Numbered from the stretch's first letter, positions 16,290 through 24,678 are shown. The stretch: 48,655 bases of DNA from a bacterium (GCA_027623425.1 JAQBTH010000004.1:1-48655), one strand, 5' to 3'. Notes: a model not told the origin generated them from the sequence alone. Numbers and translations are program-made.

Positions 16290-18371
16290 ATGAACTTTAG
16301 AGCTATTAAGGACATGTTTAGCATCGCCGACTTGATCATGGCAGCAACGCTGATTCTGATCATTGCGATTATGATTATCCCCATTCCGACCTTCCTTTTG
16401 GACGTGTTGATGGTATTAAACATTGGGGTCTCTGTTACCGTTCTTCTGGTGGCAATGTATTTATCTCAACCACTGGATTTTGCTGCTTTTCCGTCTATAT
16501 TACTTGTTTTAACCCTATACCGATTGTCACTAAACGTGTCTTCAACTAAATTAATTTTGAGTGAGGGTACAGATTTTAAAGGTGAGGTTGTACTGGCATT
16601 CGCGAATTTCGTAACCGCTGGGAACTTCGTTGTAGGGGTTGTGGCCTTTGCGATTATTACTCTAGTGCAATTCTTAGTTGTTACAAAAGGTTCGGAACGG
16701 GTTGCTGAGGTTGCGGCTCGTTTTACGTTGGATGCCTTACCAGGTAAACAAATGAGTATCGATGCGGATTTAAACGCAGGGTTGGTGGATGCCAACGAAG
16801 CCCGTGACCGACGAAAGAAATTGGAAAAAGAGTCCACATTTTTCGGGTCTATGGATGGTGCGAATAAATTCGTAAAAGGTGATGCTATCGCGGGCATCGT
16901 TATTTTGATTATTAATATTGTGGGTGGTTTATTAATAGGCCGTTTCCAACAAGGCTTGTCTCTTACCGATTCGTTGACGGTCTTTTCTACCCTAACCATT
17001 GGGGATGGTCTGGTGGCACAGGTTCCAGCGCTGTTGATATCTATCGCAACAGGTTTAGTTGTTACCAAATCAGCGTCTGAGGAAAGCTTAGGAACGGATT
17101 TGGCCAATCAAATTATGGCGCAACCGCGTGCGTTTGCCGTTACATCTTTTATTCTGTTGTTATTCGGAATTGTACCTGGCTTACCAACAGTGCCCTTCTT
17201 TATTATGTCGGCTGTAACTGCCACGGGTGCATGGGCCATTATTAAAGCAAAATCCTCGGCTGATGAACTGGCATCTGAAGCCACAAATGAAAACGCAAAA
17301 GACGCGATGAAAAAGCCAGAGAACTTACTTGGCACCTTAAGCTTAGACCCTATTTCGCTTAAAACAGGCCGAAATTTAGTGCCGTTAATTGACCCAAGCC
17401 AAAATGGCCCATTATTGGAACGAATTACCCTCGTTCGTTATCACATTGGGCAGGATTTAGGATTCGTTATTCCTGGGGTACGCGTTATGGATGACTTAAG
17501 CCTGCCGCCAAATCAATATGAGGTGGATATCCGAGGCACGCGAGTTGGCATTGGCGAGGCCCTTCCCGGCCACTTTTTTGTGCTTGAAAGCGTGTCTGAA
17601 TTAAAGCGCAAGGGCATTGTTGGGATTGAAGCGATTGACCCTGTTAGTTCCCAACCCGCGTCTTGGGTATCTGAGGATCAGATTGATCGACTGCAAGAAC
17701 ACGCCATTAACTTCCAGAATATTACTGACTTTATTGCTAATAACTTCTCTGAAATCATTAAACAACACGCCGATGAAATTATGACCCGTCAAAATGTGCA
17801 GTCACTACTGGACTTGGTCAAGAACACCAACGCTGCGATTGTGCGAGAATTGGTACCCGATATGTTGTCCTTGGGCCAAGTACACAAGGTGTTACAAGCG
17901 CTGGTTAAAGAACGGGTTTCGATTCGTGACTTAAGTACCATACTTGAACGTTTGGCCGATTACGCACATATATCGCGTGATACGAATCTATTGGCTGAAT
18001 ATGTGCGCCAGAGCTTGGCGCGCCAGATTTGCAGTATGTATATGGATCAAGATGATACTGTCACTGTATTTACAATTGATCCTCAGCTAGAAGAAACCAT
18101 GATTAATTCCGTGCATCAATCGGAATACGGCTCATTCTTGGCACTCGACCCTCACCAAGGCGAAAAGATTTTGGCCCAAATTGGAGAACATATGGCGAAC
18201 TTCCGAAAAATGGAAAAAGACCCTGTGTCCTTATGTTCGCCGCGACTTCGGCCACACTTCAAGAAATTCACTGAACGTAACTATCCTGCGCTTACCGTAC
18301 TCTCGTACAATGAAATCGTGGCTCAAGTTAAAGTACAATCTATTGGTATTATCACTGCCGATGATAGATAA
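16290..18371 (+). CDS. flhA: Flagellar export gate protein FlhA
   Basis: FlhA forms the nonameric ring under the export gate that takes up substrates and uses the proton motive force. At 693 residues it has the usual length, with about eight membrane helices in the first 320 residues. The FHIPEP signature region is plain: FPSILLVLTLYRLSLNVSST, VVGVVAFAIITLVQFLVVTK, and the conserved cytoplasmic loop RFTLDALPGKQMSIDADLNA. The C-terminal domain contains LVPDMLSLGQVHKVLQALVK. The ATG 16290 has no clear Shine-Dalgarno sequence. A -10-like TAAAAT ends 10 nt upstream, and a perfect 10-bp palindrome TACCTAGGTA lies at 16256-16265, of unknown meaning. Confidence 0.97.
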   Translation: MNFRAIKDMFSIADLIMAATLILIIAIMIIPIPTFLLDVLMVLNIGVSVTVLLVAMYLSQPLDFAAFPSILLVLTLYRLSLNVSSTKLILSEGTDFKGEVVLAFANFVTAGNFVVGVVAFAIITLVQFLVVTKGSERVAEVAARFTLDALPGKQMSIDADLNAGLVDANEARDRRKKLEKESTFFGSMDGANKFVKGDAIAGIVILIINIVGGLLIGRFQQGLSLTDSLTVFSTLTIGDGLVAQVPALLISIATGLVVTKSASEESLGTDLANQIMAQPRAFAVTSFILLLFGIVPGLPTVPFFIMSAVTATGAWAIIKAKSSADELASEATNENAKDAMKKPENLLGTLSLDPISLKTGRNLVPLIDPSQNGPLLERITLVRYHIGQDLGFVIPGVRVMDDLSLPPNQYEVDIRGTRVGIGEALPGHFFVLESVSELKRKGIVGIEAIDPVSSQPASWVSEDQIDRLQEHAINFQNITDFIANNFSEIIKQHADEIMTRQNVQSLLDLVKNTNAAIVRELVPDMLSLGQVHKVLQALVKERVSIRDLSTILERLADYAHISRDTNLLAEYVRQSLARQICSMYMDQDDTVTVFTIDPQLEETMINSVHQSEYGSFLALDPHQGEKILAQIGEHMANFRKMEKDPVSLCSPRLRPHFKKFTERNYPALTVLSYNEIVAQVKVQSIGIITADDR

Positions 18372-18378
18372 TTGATGT

Positions 18379-19281
18379 ATGTCCAGCTACTTCTCCCAAC
18401 ATTTTTCGCAGACTAGTTTACGTAAAAAACCGAATGACGCGGCTTCCGAGGGGGAAAAACGCCGATTGGATGTAACGTTACCCGATTGCAGCGCTGATTC
18501 TGCCGCAGTAAAACAACTGATTGTGGAAGCAACGATTGCCATGAATGGATCAATCATTAGCGTGATTCTTCCTGATTATTTTGAAGAAACACCAGAGTAT
18601 CTTGTCGATCTTTTTAAACAAATGAAGATTAAGGAAAGTCGCGCACCGCAAGCCGCAAATGCCGCTGACAAAACAACATTTGCAACACGCTGGGAAACCC
18701 TTAACAGCCTAGTGTTAGCACGTATTAAGTTTACGCTATTGCAGCGTTACATTGAACATATTTTAACCTACTTTCAAGGTAAGATTACGCAGATTGCGCG
18801 GTCGTATATTCGCCACTTACCTCGCCATGTTGCCGAAGGCGAAGGCGATGACTTAATTACCATTGCACAGCTGGAATTTGTGGAAACATTCAAAGTGTGG
18901 GACCCGGAAAAAGCCACTAACATATGGCCGTTAGCCTACACACGTATTACCGGTGCAATGAAAGATCATATTCGTTATGTCACCCGCTCAGACCCGTCCC
19001 GTTTATACGATTGGATTAATGATGCCGGGTACGTATTAATGCTGAACCAGGAAGAACATAATTTTGAAGATAAAATCGAAACGGGTATTCAGCTAAACCG
19101 CGCATTAAAAGTGCTAAGCGTGCGTGAAAAACGTATTGTTGTGGCATATGCCAAGCAAGATGAAACCTTTCAAACCATTGCCACTAAACTGAAATTATCC
19201 GAGTCTCAAGTATCGCGTATATACAAAAAGGCGATTGATAAGATGAAACGAGAGATTGCTAAAGGCACCTCGATAGACTAA
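18379..19281 (+). CDS. FliA/WhiG-like sigma factor with long N-terminal extension
   Basis: Region 2 is visible at about residues 155-200 (DDLITIAQLEFVETFKVWDP, then YTRITGAMKDHIRY), matching the FliA pattern of DLIQxxxxGLxxAxxxYDP and RIRGAMxDxLR. Region 4 is at about 244-292 (LSVREKRIVVAYAKQDETFQ, then SESQVSRIYKKAIDKMK), a helix-turn-helix for the -35 box. FliA-type sigmas drive late flagellar genes. At 300 residues it is longer than usual because about 130 extra residues, partly polar, precede region 2. It begins 7 nt after flhA and is the last gene of the operon. No anti-sigma factor gene is seen. Confidence 0.8.
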   Translation: MSSYFSQHFSQTSLRKKPNDAASEGEKRRLDVTLPDCSADSAAVKQLIVEATIAMNGSIISVILPDYFEETPEYLVDLFKQMKIKESRAPQAANAADKTTFATRWETLNSLVLARIKFTLLQRYIEHILTYFQGKITQIARSYIRHLPRHVAEGEGDDLITIAQLEFVETFKVWDPEKATNIWPLAYTRITGAMKDHIRYVTRSDPSRLYDWINDAGYVLMLNQEEHNFEDKIETGIQLNRALKVLSVREKRIVVAYAKQDETFQTIATKLKLSESQVSRIYKKAIDKMKREIAKGTSID

Positions 19282-19345
19282 CGTTATGCTTGTGTTTTTT
19301 CAATAAATACCATACCTTATAGGATATATGGATTGGGGGAGACTT

Positions 19346-19753
19346 ATGCGAAACGCACGAGGATTTACGTTAATAGAGGTTATTATTGCATTATCGATTA
19401 TGGCTATTTTTACTGCTGTCGCACTGCCAAATTTTGGACGGCTTCAAAATACGGCAAAGCAAACGGCATGTACGTTATTAGGCCAAAGTGTGCAAATGGC
19501 GCTTGAGGATTATTATGTGTCTGAAGGAATGTATCCACCAGGAAATGATATTGGGATTACAGAACTCATGCCGCTTTTAAACGGAACCAATTCGATTATG
19601 GTCATTCCAGAAAACCCCTATACTGGACGGACGTATACCCCAACCGATCAGAATGGACGAGTACTATACACACAAAAAGATGAGGGTACTGGATATGAAC
19701 TTGTGGTGTACGGAAAAGGACCTACCGAGCTGCGCCGTCTTAGCCACTATTAA
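19346..19753 (+). CDS. Type IV pilin / type II secretion pseudopilin (GspG-like)
   Basis: A class III signal peptide is present: MRNARG followed by FTLIEVIIALSIMAIFTAVA, with the prepilin peptidase cut after Gly and Glu at +5. The mature part has the GspG-like layout of a conserved helix and a C-terminal strand region (PENPYTGRTYTPTDQNG). I chose ATG 19346 because GGGGAG lies 4 nt upstream. An in-frame ATG at 19328 would give a 12-residue leader instead of 6. The 3' end overlaps the convergent GspF/PilC-like gene by 14 bases. No other pilus gene follows on this strand. Confidence 0.85.
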   Translation: MRNARGFTLIEVIIALSIMAIFTAVALPNFGRLQNTAKQTACTLLGQSVQMALEDYYVSEGMYPPGNDIGITELMPLLNGTNSIMVIPENPYTGRTYTPTDQNGRVLYTQKDEGTGYELVVYGKGPTELRRLSHY

Positions 19754-20684
19754 TCAAGGTCATGAGCGGCACATAATTCAAAAACATAATGGCTAAAATC
19801 GCAGCCCCAATGCCAACCATAATGAGTGGCTGCATGAATTGAATTGTACGCGCTAGTCGGTTTTGGTGTTCGCGCATTAATGCAAACGCCAACTGGTCTA
19901 GGCGCGTTGCAGACGCACTATGAGTCGTGTAGAGTTTGCAACGCGCAGATTCTGAGACTGGAAGCCTGAAACACTGGCACCAATGGGCAATAAAGGTAGG
20001 TGAGTCGGACATATGGGTTTTGAATTTTGCCCACTGACGCTTGAGTGTGCGAGGCGAACGCAAGGAAATGCTGGTAATGGCCTGTTTAAGTGAGGCGCCT
20101 TTAGATAAGGCACAGCTAATGGCCCAAAGTAATTCACGGTGAGATAAGGCGAACCAACGCCGGATTGAAACGATAAATGTGATGACTAAAAGGGCCAACA
20201 CCATACAAGTGGTAACTTGAATGGCGGATTGATAGTGCAGTAGAGTGCGTAAGATAAACGGAAGTTGGTGGCCCGTTTGAGAGAAGAGATCGATTGTGGA
20301 AGGCAATACCCATACCCAACAAATGGCCAGCGATACGCACAGACAAGATACCAATAACAACGGATAACGCAGCATTTTCCAGATATCGTCAATTGCGTTG
20401 CGACGCATGGTTAAATAATGATGAATAAGCTGTAATTGCGCCGTTACAGGCAAATCAAGATGATTAAAGGGTAGGCGCTGGGGCAATAGCCGACTTGCTT
20501 CCAGAGCAGCTACAAGGGCGACCCCACTATACGAGTGTTCCTTAAAAGACATGAGCGCCCGACGAATACGACGATTGCACTCCAATTTCGCCACAGATTC
20601 GATGGCGTTTCCTAATGGCAGCCCCTGCTCACTAAATTCGATAAGCACCGCCAAACATAATAACCGATCGTCCCCCCTACCCAT
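19740..20684 (-). CDS. GspF/PilC-like inner-membrane protein (type II secretion F domain, divergent)
   Basis: GspF/PilC proteins form the inner-membrane platform of type IV pilus and type II secretion machines. The protein has 314 residues, and the repeated F domain can be followed. Each half has a helical part followed by hydrophobic segments (LRYPLLLVSCLCVSLAICWV in the first half, PLIMVGIGAAILAIMFLNYV at the C-terminus). Family members usually have about 400 residues and start with a longer cytoplasmic part, so this one is short. A GGGGATT lies about 8 nt before the ATG. It is the last gene of the operon after tatD (3-nt gap) and faces the pseudopilin gene. Confidence 0.75.
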   Translation of the reverse strand: MGRGDDRLLCLAVLIEFSEQGLPLGNAIESVAKLECNRRIRRALMSFKEHSYSGVALVAALEASRLLPQRLPFNHLDLPVTAQLQLIHHYLTMRRNAIDDIWKMLRYPLLLVSCLCVSLAICWVWVLPSTIDLFSQTGHQLPFILRTLLHYQSAIQVTTCMVLALLVITFIVSIRRWFALSHRELLWAISCALSKGASLKQAITSISLRSPRTLKRQWAKFKTHMSDSPTFIAHWCQCFRLPVSESARCKLYTTHSASATRLDQLAFALMREHQNRLARTIQFMQPLIMVGIGAAILAIMFLNYVPLMTLINSG

Positions 20685-20687
20685 ATG

Positions 20688-21440
20688 TTAATCCCCAAAA
20701 TTAAAAAATTGCTCTGCGTTTTGCGTGGTTACATCAATCACTTCTTCAAGTGAGAGTTCTTTTATTTCAGCAATACGCTTGGCCATTTCCACGACAAAGG
20801 CGGGCTCATTTTCAACGCCTCTATAGGCCTCCGGTGTCAGATACGGGCAATCGGTTTCAATCATGATTCGACTCAATGGCATTTGTCTTACCACATCAAT
20901 TACCTTGCCCTTTTTAGCGTAGGTAATAATACCGGTAAATGAGTAATAGGTATCATCAGTCATGACAGATTTTGCAAAGTCCCAATTGCTAGAAAAACAA
21001 TGCACAACCCGGCGCAAATCCGTGTAGTCGTTCAAAATACTTATCATGTCCTCATCAGACTGGCGATTGTGAATCACAATTGGCATATTGTGCGATCTTG
21101 CTAAATCCAATTGCCCGCGAAATACGTGGTGTTGCGCCTCTTTATTCACATCATCATATTTGTAATCTAAGCCCATTTCTCCCATAGCCACATAATTATG
21201 CTGACCATTTAAAATGGATGCGATAGCGTCTAGATCGCCGAACTTTTCATGATATAACGGGTGAATACCAATGGTGGCAGCCACGCGCTTATTTGATTTA
21301 GACACTGCATCACCCCACTGCGCGGACTCTAAATCCACTGCAATATTTATAATTCGTTTAACGCCTGCATCCGCCGCCCGCTTGATAACTGTTTCGCTAT
21401 CATCCTTGCACATATTGATGTGTGCATGTGTATCAATCAC
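20688..21440 (-). CDS. tatD: TatD family metal-dependent DNase
   Basis: TatD proteins are TIM-barrel hydrolases that degrade DNA (3'-5' exonuclease) and take part in DNA repair or turnover. The protein has 250 residues, normal length. Metal-binding motifs are visible: DTHAHINM at the start, ATIGIHPLYH, AMGEMGLDY, MPIVIHNRQ, VVHCFSSNWD and ETDCPYLTPEAYRG. The start is GTG, overlapping the rsmI stop as GTGA. It belongs to the M23-bactofilin-rsmI-tatD-gspF operon. Confidence 0.95.
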   Translation of the reverse strand: MIDTHAHINMCKDDSETVIKRAADAGVKRIINIAVDLESAQWGDAVSKSNKRVAATIGIHPLYHEKFGDLDAIASILNGQHNYVAMGEMGLDYKYDDVNKEAQHHVFRGQLDLARSHNMPIVIHNRQSDEDMISILNDYTDLRRVVHCFSSNWDFAKSVMTDDTYYSFTGIITYAKKGKVIDVVRQMPLSRIMIETDCPYLTPEAYRGVENEPAFVVEMAKRIAEIKELSLEEVIDVTTQNAEQFFNFGD

Positions 21441-22258
21441 TGCGCTTCCACGACCTTATAAAGTGCATTTCGTTTGGCGCCCATGTGGGTGACTCCAAAC
21501 TGCACGATGTCCTTTTTACTGATCCCGGCATCGACTAAGTCTTGCACCCACCCCATTCCAAGTTCATCTTCAGGCTCTGCTTTTTTCATTTCTACCATAA
21601 ATACCCATTCGCCATTGGTGCCTTTAGGGTGGTTTGGGTCGTTCAAATAATCAATTATTTCGTCTAAACTGCGCCAAACACGCTCGTGCATTTTAGTCAG
21701 TTCTTTACCAATAATAAAGTCCGCTACTCCACCGCGCTCTTTCAACCACTCAAGTGTGGATTTAACGCGTTTTCCCGACTCAAAAAACACCATAGGAAGG
21801 TGTGAGTTGGCCACGACAAATTCCTCCGCCTCTTTTGCTTTTCTCGGGAAAAAACCACCAAAGGTGAATGCATTACCAGGTATTTGAGAAATGCTTACCA
21901 ATGCGGTTAAGGATGAAGGGCCAGGAATCGGCTCGATTCTAACACCTTTTTCGGCAATTTTACCCATGATATAGGCACCCGGGTCGCTCAAGTTCGGTGA
22001 ACCTGCATCGGATACTAACGCCACATCATCGCCTGCCTTTAGCACTTTCCAAAGGGTGGCTACGCGCTCTTTTTCATTGAATTTTTGAACGGATACTAAT
22101 GGCGTTTTGAGTCCATAATGCCGTAAAATCTTTTCCGTTACACGGGTGTCCTCGGCAGCAATTAACTTTGCCGACGATAGGGCGTCAATTAAGCGGCCCG
22201 AAATGTCCCCAAGATTACCAATTGGTGTGGCACAACTATACAGAATTCCCGTGCTAAT
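21437..22258 (-). CDS. rsmI: 16S rRNA (cytidine1402-2'-O)-methyltransferase RsmI, non-canonical start
   Basis: RsmI uses S-adenosylmethionine to methylate the 2'-O of C1402 in 16S rRNA. Family motifs run without a break: GILYSCATPIGNLGDISGRL, AAEDTRVTEKILRHYGL, SDAGSPNLSDPG and IPGPSSLTALVS. The frame has no ATG, GTG or TTG between an upstream stop (22265-22267) and the conserved N-terminus. The first GTG is at 22045, about 70 residues inside the domain. Translation must start at ATT 22258 or CTG 22243. ATT 22258 keeps the conserved G-x-L-Y and overlaps the bactofilin stop (ATTAG), which suggests coupling. Starting at 22258 gives 273 residues. Confidence 0.9.
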   Translation of the reverse strand: MSTGILYSCATPIGNLGDISGRLIDALSSAKLIAAEDTRVTEKILRHYGLKTPLVSVQKFNEKERVATLWKVLKAGDDVALVSDAGSPNLSDPGAYIMGKIAEKGVRIEPIPGPSSLTALVSISQIPGNAFTFGGFFPRKAKEAEEFVVANSHLPMVFFESGKRVKSTLEWLKERGGVADFIIGKELTKMHERVWRSLDEIIDYLNDPNHPKGTNGEWVFMVEMKKAEPEDELGMGWVQDLVDAGISKKDIVQFGVTHMGAKRNALYKVVEAQ

Positions 22259-22655
22259 TGTTTCTCACCAACTCAAACTTGCCTTCATACAAGTTGCTTG
22301 AGGAGATGACATCCATATTAACTTTACCTTTATAGATTCCCCCCTCTTCAATAATCAGTCGGTCGCCCGCTATATCGCCGTAGACTTTACCGGTTCGACA
22401 TATTTTAAGCCCATTTATGGCTTCTACATTTCCCATTACTACGCCCGAAACGACAACGCGTCTCCCGTAAATATTTGCTTTAACTGTACTGTGTTCGCCC
22501 ACCACTACCTCGCCTTGAGATACGATGTCGCCTTCTACTGTACCTTCTATTCGTATGGAACCTTGAGAGTGAATAGACCCTTTAATCTCAGATTCTTGTC
22601 CGATTATTGTGTTGACCATATCTGGGTCAAAGTCATTGTGTTTGTTACTGGCCAT
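22254..22655 (-). CDS. Bactofilin (DUF583/polymer-forming cytoskeletal protein)
   Basis: Bactofilins form nucleotide-free filaments from a right-handed beta-helix and scaffold cell-wall enzymes. The protein has 133 residues. The beta-helix repeats start at about residue 18: IIGQESEIKGSIHSQGSIRI, EGTVEGDIVSQGEVVVG, then STVKANIYGRRVVVSG and VYGDIAGDRLIIEEGG. A GGAG lies about 7 nt before the ATG. It follows the M23 peptidase gene by 24 bp, a pairing known elsewhere in which the bactofilin localises the peptidase. The stop overlaps the putative ATT start of rsmI. Confidence 0.95.
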   Translation of the reverse strand: MASNKHNDFDPDMVNTIIGQESEIKGSIHSQGSIRIEGTVEGDIVSQGEVVVGEHSTVKANIYGRRVVVSGVVMGNVEAINGLKICRTGKVYGDIAGDRLIIEEGGIYKGKVNMDVISSSNLYEGKFELVRNN

Positions 22656-22679
22656 TTCCCGCTCCTTACTCGTTCAAAA

Positions 22680-23648
22680 TTACCATAGTTTTGTTAGCGC
22701 TGTAAATAGATCTAAATTCAAATACTCGTTAGGGTGAACAGCCCGTGTCCAACGTCGAATCTCATAGTGCACATGGGGGCCAGTTGTGATTCCTGTTTCC
22801 CCCACTTTGCCTATGATTTGGCCTTTCGTCACTGTGCGACCCGGATTTACCATTATCTCTGATAAGTGGGCATATAAACTACGGTACCCATATTCATGGT
22901 TGATAATGATCAGCCACCCATAACCACCACCCCACCCTGCAAACTCAATAACGCCATCTCCTGTCGCTTTTACCGGTGCGCCAATCCAGGCTGGAATGTC
23001 GATGCCTTTGTGAAAAAGACGGTTTCCAGACTTGGGATGGATACGCCAGCCAAAACGTGAACGAATCGTGCCATACACTGGCCAAATTGAAGGTGTTTTC
23101 TGAAACCGGTCTTTGTACTGCGCTAACTGACGGTCTAAACTGCGAAGTGTGGAATCTGTTTGGATGATTTGAACCTGAATAAAATCAAGTTGTTGGCCCA
23201 ATCGATCTGTGACTTCCGGTTCACCCTTTCCAATAGTTGAAAAGTTCTGACTAAATAAATTCCCTTTTGATTTACGGGAATAATTGGTGGTGCGTCGTTT
23301 TTGCCTACCGATGATTTTGCTCATGTCTTCTTCACGATTTAACAAGTCTTTCAGCGTATTGTGAATGGCGTCTACGCGCTCTTCAAACCGTTCGATTTGT
23401 TTGTCTTGCTCTGCTGCTTTTGATTTTAAGGTTGAATACGCATCTTTATCCAAAGTGCTTTTCGCACCATAGCTAACACCTGCCACGCCAAACAATGTGG
23501 CAAAGATTAAAAGGAACACCCCCGTAACTAATTTACGTTTGGAAACCCGTATCTGGTACGTGGTCCTTCCACTTGGAGGCACAACCATGAAGGCAAAATA
23601 ATCCTTCTTAGTGAGTGTAAAATCGTCGTCTTGCTTAGCGTTTGCCAT
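22680..23648 (-). CDS. Membrane-anchored M23 (LytM) peptidoglycan endopeptidase
   Basis: M23 peptidases are zinc enzymes that cut peptide cross-links in the cell wall. The order is a short cytoplasmic N-terminus, one membrane helix (residues 37-57), a coiled-coil region (about 70-190), then the LytM domain. Zinc and catalytic motifs are complete: HKGIDIPAWIGAPV for HxxxD, YAHL, and the HxH in TGPHVHYEIRR. The protein has 322 residues. On the minus strand TATAAT (23662-23657) ends 8 nt before the ATG, another possible leaderless start. It heads the operon with bactofilin, which probably places it at sites of wall shaping. Confidence 0.95.
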   Translation of the reverse strand: MANAKQDDDFTLTKKDYFAFMVVPPSGRTTYQIRVSKRKLVTGVFLLIFATLFGVAGVSYGAKSTLDKDAYSTLKSKAAEQDKQIERFEERVDAIHNTLKDLLNREEDMSKIIGRQKRRTTNYSRKSKGNLFSQNFSTIGKGEPEVTDRLGQQLDFIQVQIIQTDSTLRSLDRQLAQYKDRFQKTPSIWPVYGTIRSRFGWRIHPKSGNRLFHKGIDIPAWIGAPVKATGDGVIEFAGWGGGYGWLIIINHEYGYRSLYAHLSEIMVNPGRTVTKGQIIGKVGETGITTGPHVHYEIRRWTRAVHPNEYLNLDLFTALTKLW

Positions 23649-23750
23649 GGCTTAATATTATACCCTTTTTCTTTTGGTTTGGCGAAACCAACACACTCTT
23701 AGTGGCTAGTGTTGCTTTTAGCCTTGTACTATTTTAATGGCGTACATTAT

Positions 23751-23924
23751 ATGTTTGATTGGAGTGAATACGTTATTTTATTTCGAAGACTTGCTTATAC
23801 CGAATATGGTGGGACCGATTTCTCAAGATCGCCTTCCCCAGATCTCACAAAAGAACAGTTAGCCAGCATTAACGCGCTTGCCTTTCCAGCTTTCACGCCT
23901 CAGGTAGGCGAAATAGAAATATAA
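23751..23924 (+). CDS. Small ORF, possibly remnant of a HEPN-like gene
   Basis: The ORF has 57 codons from ATG 23751, or up to 71 from a TTG at 23709. The first 14 residues, MFDWSEYVILFRRLA, resemble the start of small HEPN-domain proteins from toxin-antitoxin pairs. After that the expected RxxxSRxYY-type region does not follow (it reads YGGTDFSRSPSPDLTKEQLA). If the resemblance is real this is a truncated relic. There is no ribosome site. It lies just left of the tRNA-derived repeats and may be a chance ORF. Confidence 0.25.
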   Translation: MFDWSEYVILFRRLAYTEYGGTDFSRSPSPDLTKEQLASINALAFPAFTPQVGEIEI

Positions 23925-23952
23925 CAACATAAATTCTATTTCTTAATTTTCA

Positions 23953-23991
23953 TGGTCGGGATGAGAACGACTTTTTTGTCGAGTGTGAAAG
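23953..23991. repeat. att-like direct repeat copy 1 (15-bp tRNA-Pro 3' end plus 24-bp arm)
   Basis: The 15-bp core TGGTCGGGATGAGAA is followed by CGACTTTTTTGTCGAG and TGTGAAAG. It is identical to copy 2 except T23986 versus C24673. The arm contains a short inverted repeat, CGAC-T6-GTCG. The left flank (TTTTCA) differs from the other copies, as expected for host DNA. Confidence 0.9.
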
Positions 23992-24037
23992 CAAAAATGA
24001 TGATGGGGCATTAGCCTCATTAACTTCGTAATAAATA

Positions 24038-24067
24038 TTGCATATATAAATTATTTTGACGTATACT
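24038..24067 (+). promoter_or_regulatory. Predicted promoter of the ORF6N gene (TTGCAT-18-TATACT)
   Basis: TTGCAT (24038-24043) and TATACT (24062-24067) are 18 bp apart. The ATG at 24074 begins 6 nt after the -10, so the transcript is probably leaderless. A 7-bp hairpin (ATGGGGC-ATTA-GCCTCAT, 24003-24020, one G-U pair) lies just upstream. Confidence 0.5.
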
Positions 24068-24073
24068 TATGAT

Positions 24074-24604
24074 ATGACTGCAAACTCACTCACTACTGGC
24101 GTTGCTTTTGAAACAGTTCGAAGTAAAATTCATCTAGTTCGTGGCAAGAAAGTTATGCTTGATCGAGATTTAGCTGATTTATATCAAGTGAAGTCTATTG
24201 CCCTTCGGCAACAAGTCAAACGGAATATAGAGAGTTTTCCAGATGATTTTATGTTTCAATTGAACGAAAATGAAGTAGAAATTTTGCTATCACAAAATGT
24301 GATACCTTCTAAAAAGAGCTTGGGCGGTGCGATTCCAATGGTATTCACTGAGCAAGGCGTGGCAATGCTATCAAGTGTATTGAAAAGTCAAAGGGCACGT
24401 CAGGTAAATATTATGATTATGAGAACATTTGTGAAACTAAGGGAAATGCTATCAACTCATAAAGAACTCCAAGAAAAGATTGGGCAACTTGAACGAAAAT
24501 ATGATCAACAGTTCAAAGTTGTATTTGAAGCAATCAAGCATATTATTTATACAGAGGAAAACCCGAAAAGGATTGGTTTTTTAACTGAGAAATATTCAAA
24601 ATAA
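24074..24604 (+). CDS. ORF6N (KilA-N-like) domain DNA-binding protein
   Basis: Residues 5-100 match the ORF6N domain (KIHLVRGKKVMLDRDLADLY, ALRQQVKRNIESFPDDFMFQ, VFTEQGVAMLSSVLKS). This domain is common in phage antirepressors and in stand-alone genes on mobile elements. A coiled-coil stretch (REMLSTHKELQEKIGQLERK) and a short C-terminal tail (KRIGFLTEKYSK) follow. The likely product is 176 residues from ATG 24074; a TTG at 24056 is also in frame but overlaps the promoter. It is the only gene between the first two tRNA-derived repeats. The role in the element is unknown; control of mobility or of a phage is possible. Confidence 0.88.
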   Translation: MTANSLTTGVAFETVRSKIHLVRGKKVMLDRDLADLYQVKSIALRQQVKRNIESFPDDFMFQLNENEVEILLSQNVIPSKKSLGGAIPMVFTEQGVAMLSSVLKSQRARQVNIMIMRTFVKLREMLSTHKELQEKIGQLERKYDQQFKVVFEAIKHIIYTEENPKRIGFLTEKYSK

Positions 24605-24639
24605 GAGATTTGGCCTAAATGGGCAACAATTTTAGGTTT

Positions 24640-24678
24640 TGGTCGGGATGAGAACGACTTTTTTGTCGAGTGCGAAAG
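24640..24678. repeat. att-like direct repeat copy 2
   Basis: It has the same 15-bp tRNA-Pro 3'-end core and 24-bp arm as copy 1, with one mismatch. Its left flank ends in TTT like the copy in the tRNA, which supports the view that this is a junction between two integrated elements of the same type. Confidence 0.9.

Noticed and set aside
8322-18371. A non-flagellar type III secretion system
   Set aside because: FliO, FliM, separate FliN and a FliA-like sigma factor speak for a flagellum. No secretin, needle or translocon gene is present, though filament genes are also outside the window.
23953-24678. Repeats at 23953 and 24640 as a CRISPR array or integron attC sites
   Set aside because: Only two full copies lie about 690 bp apart with a gene between them. 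The core equals the 3' end of the neighbouring tRNA-Pro, and no cas or intI gene is seen.
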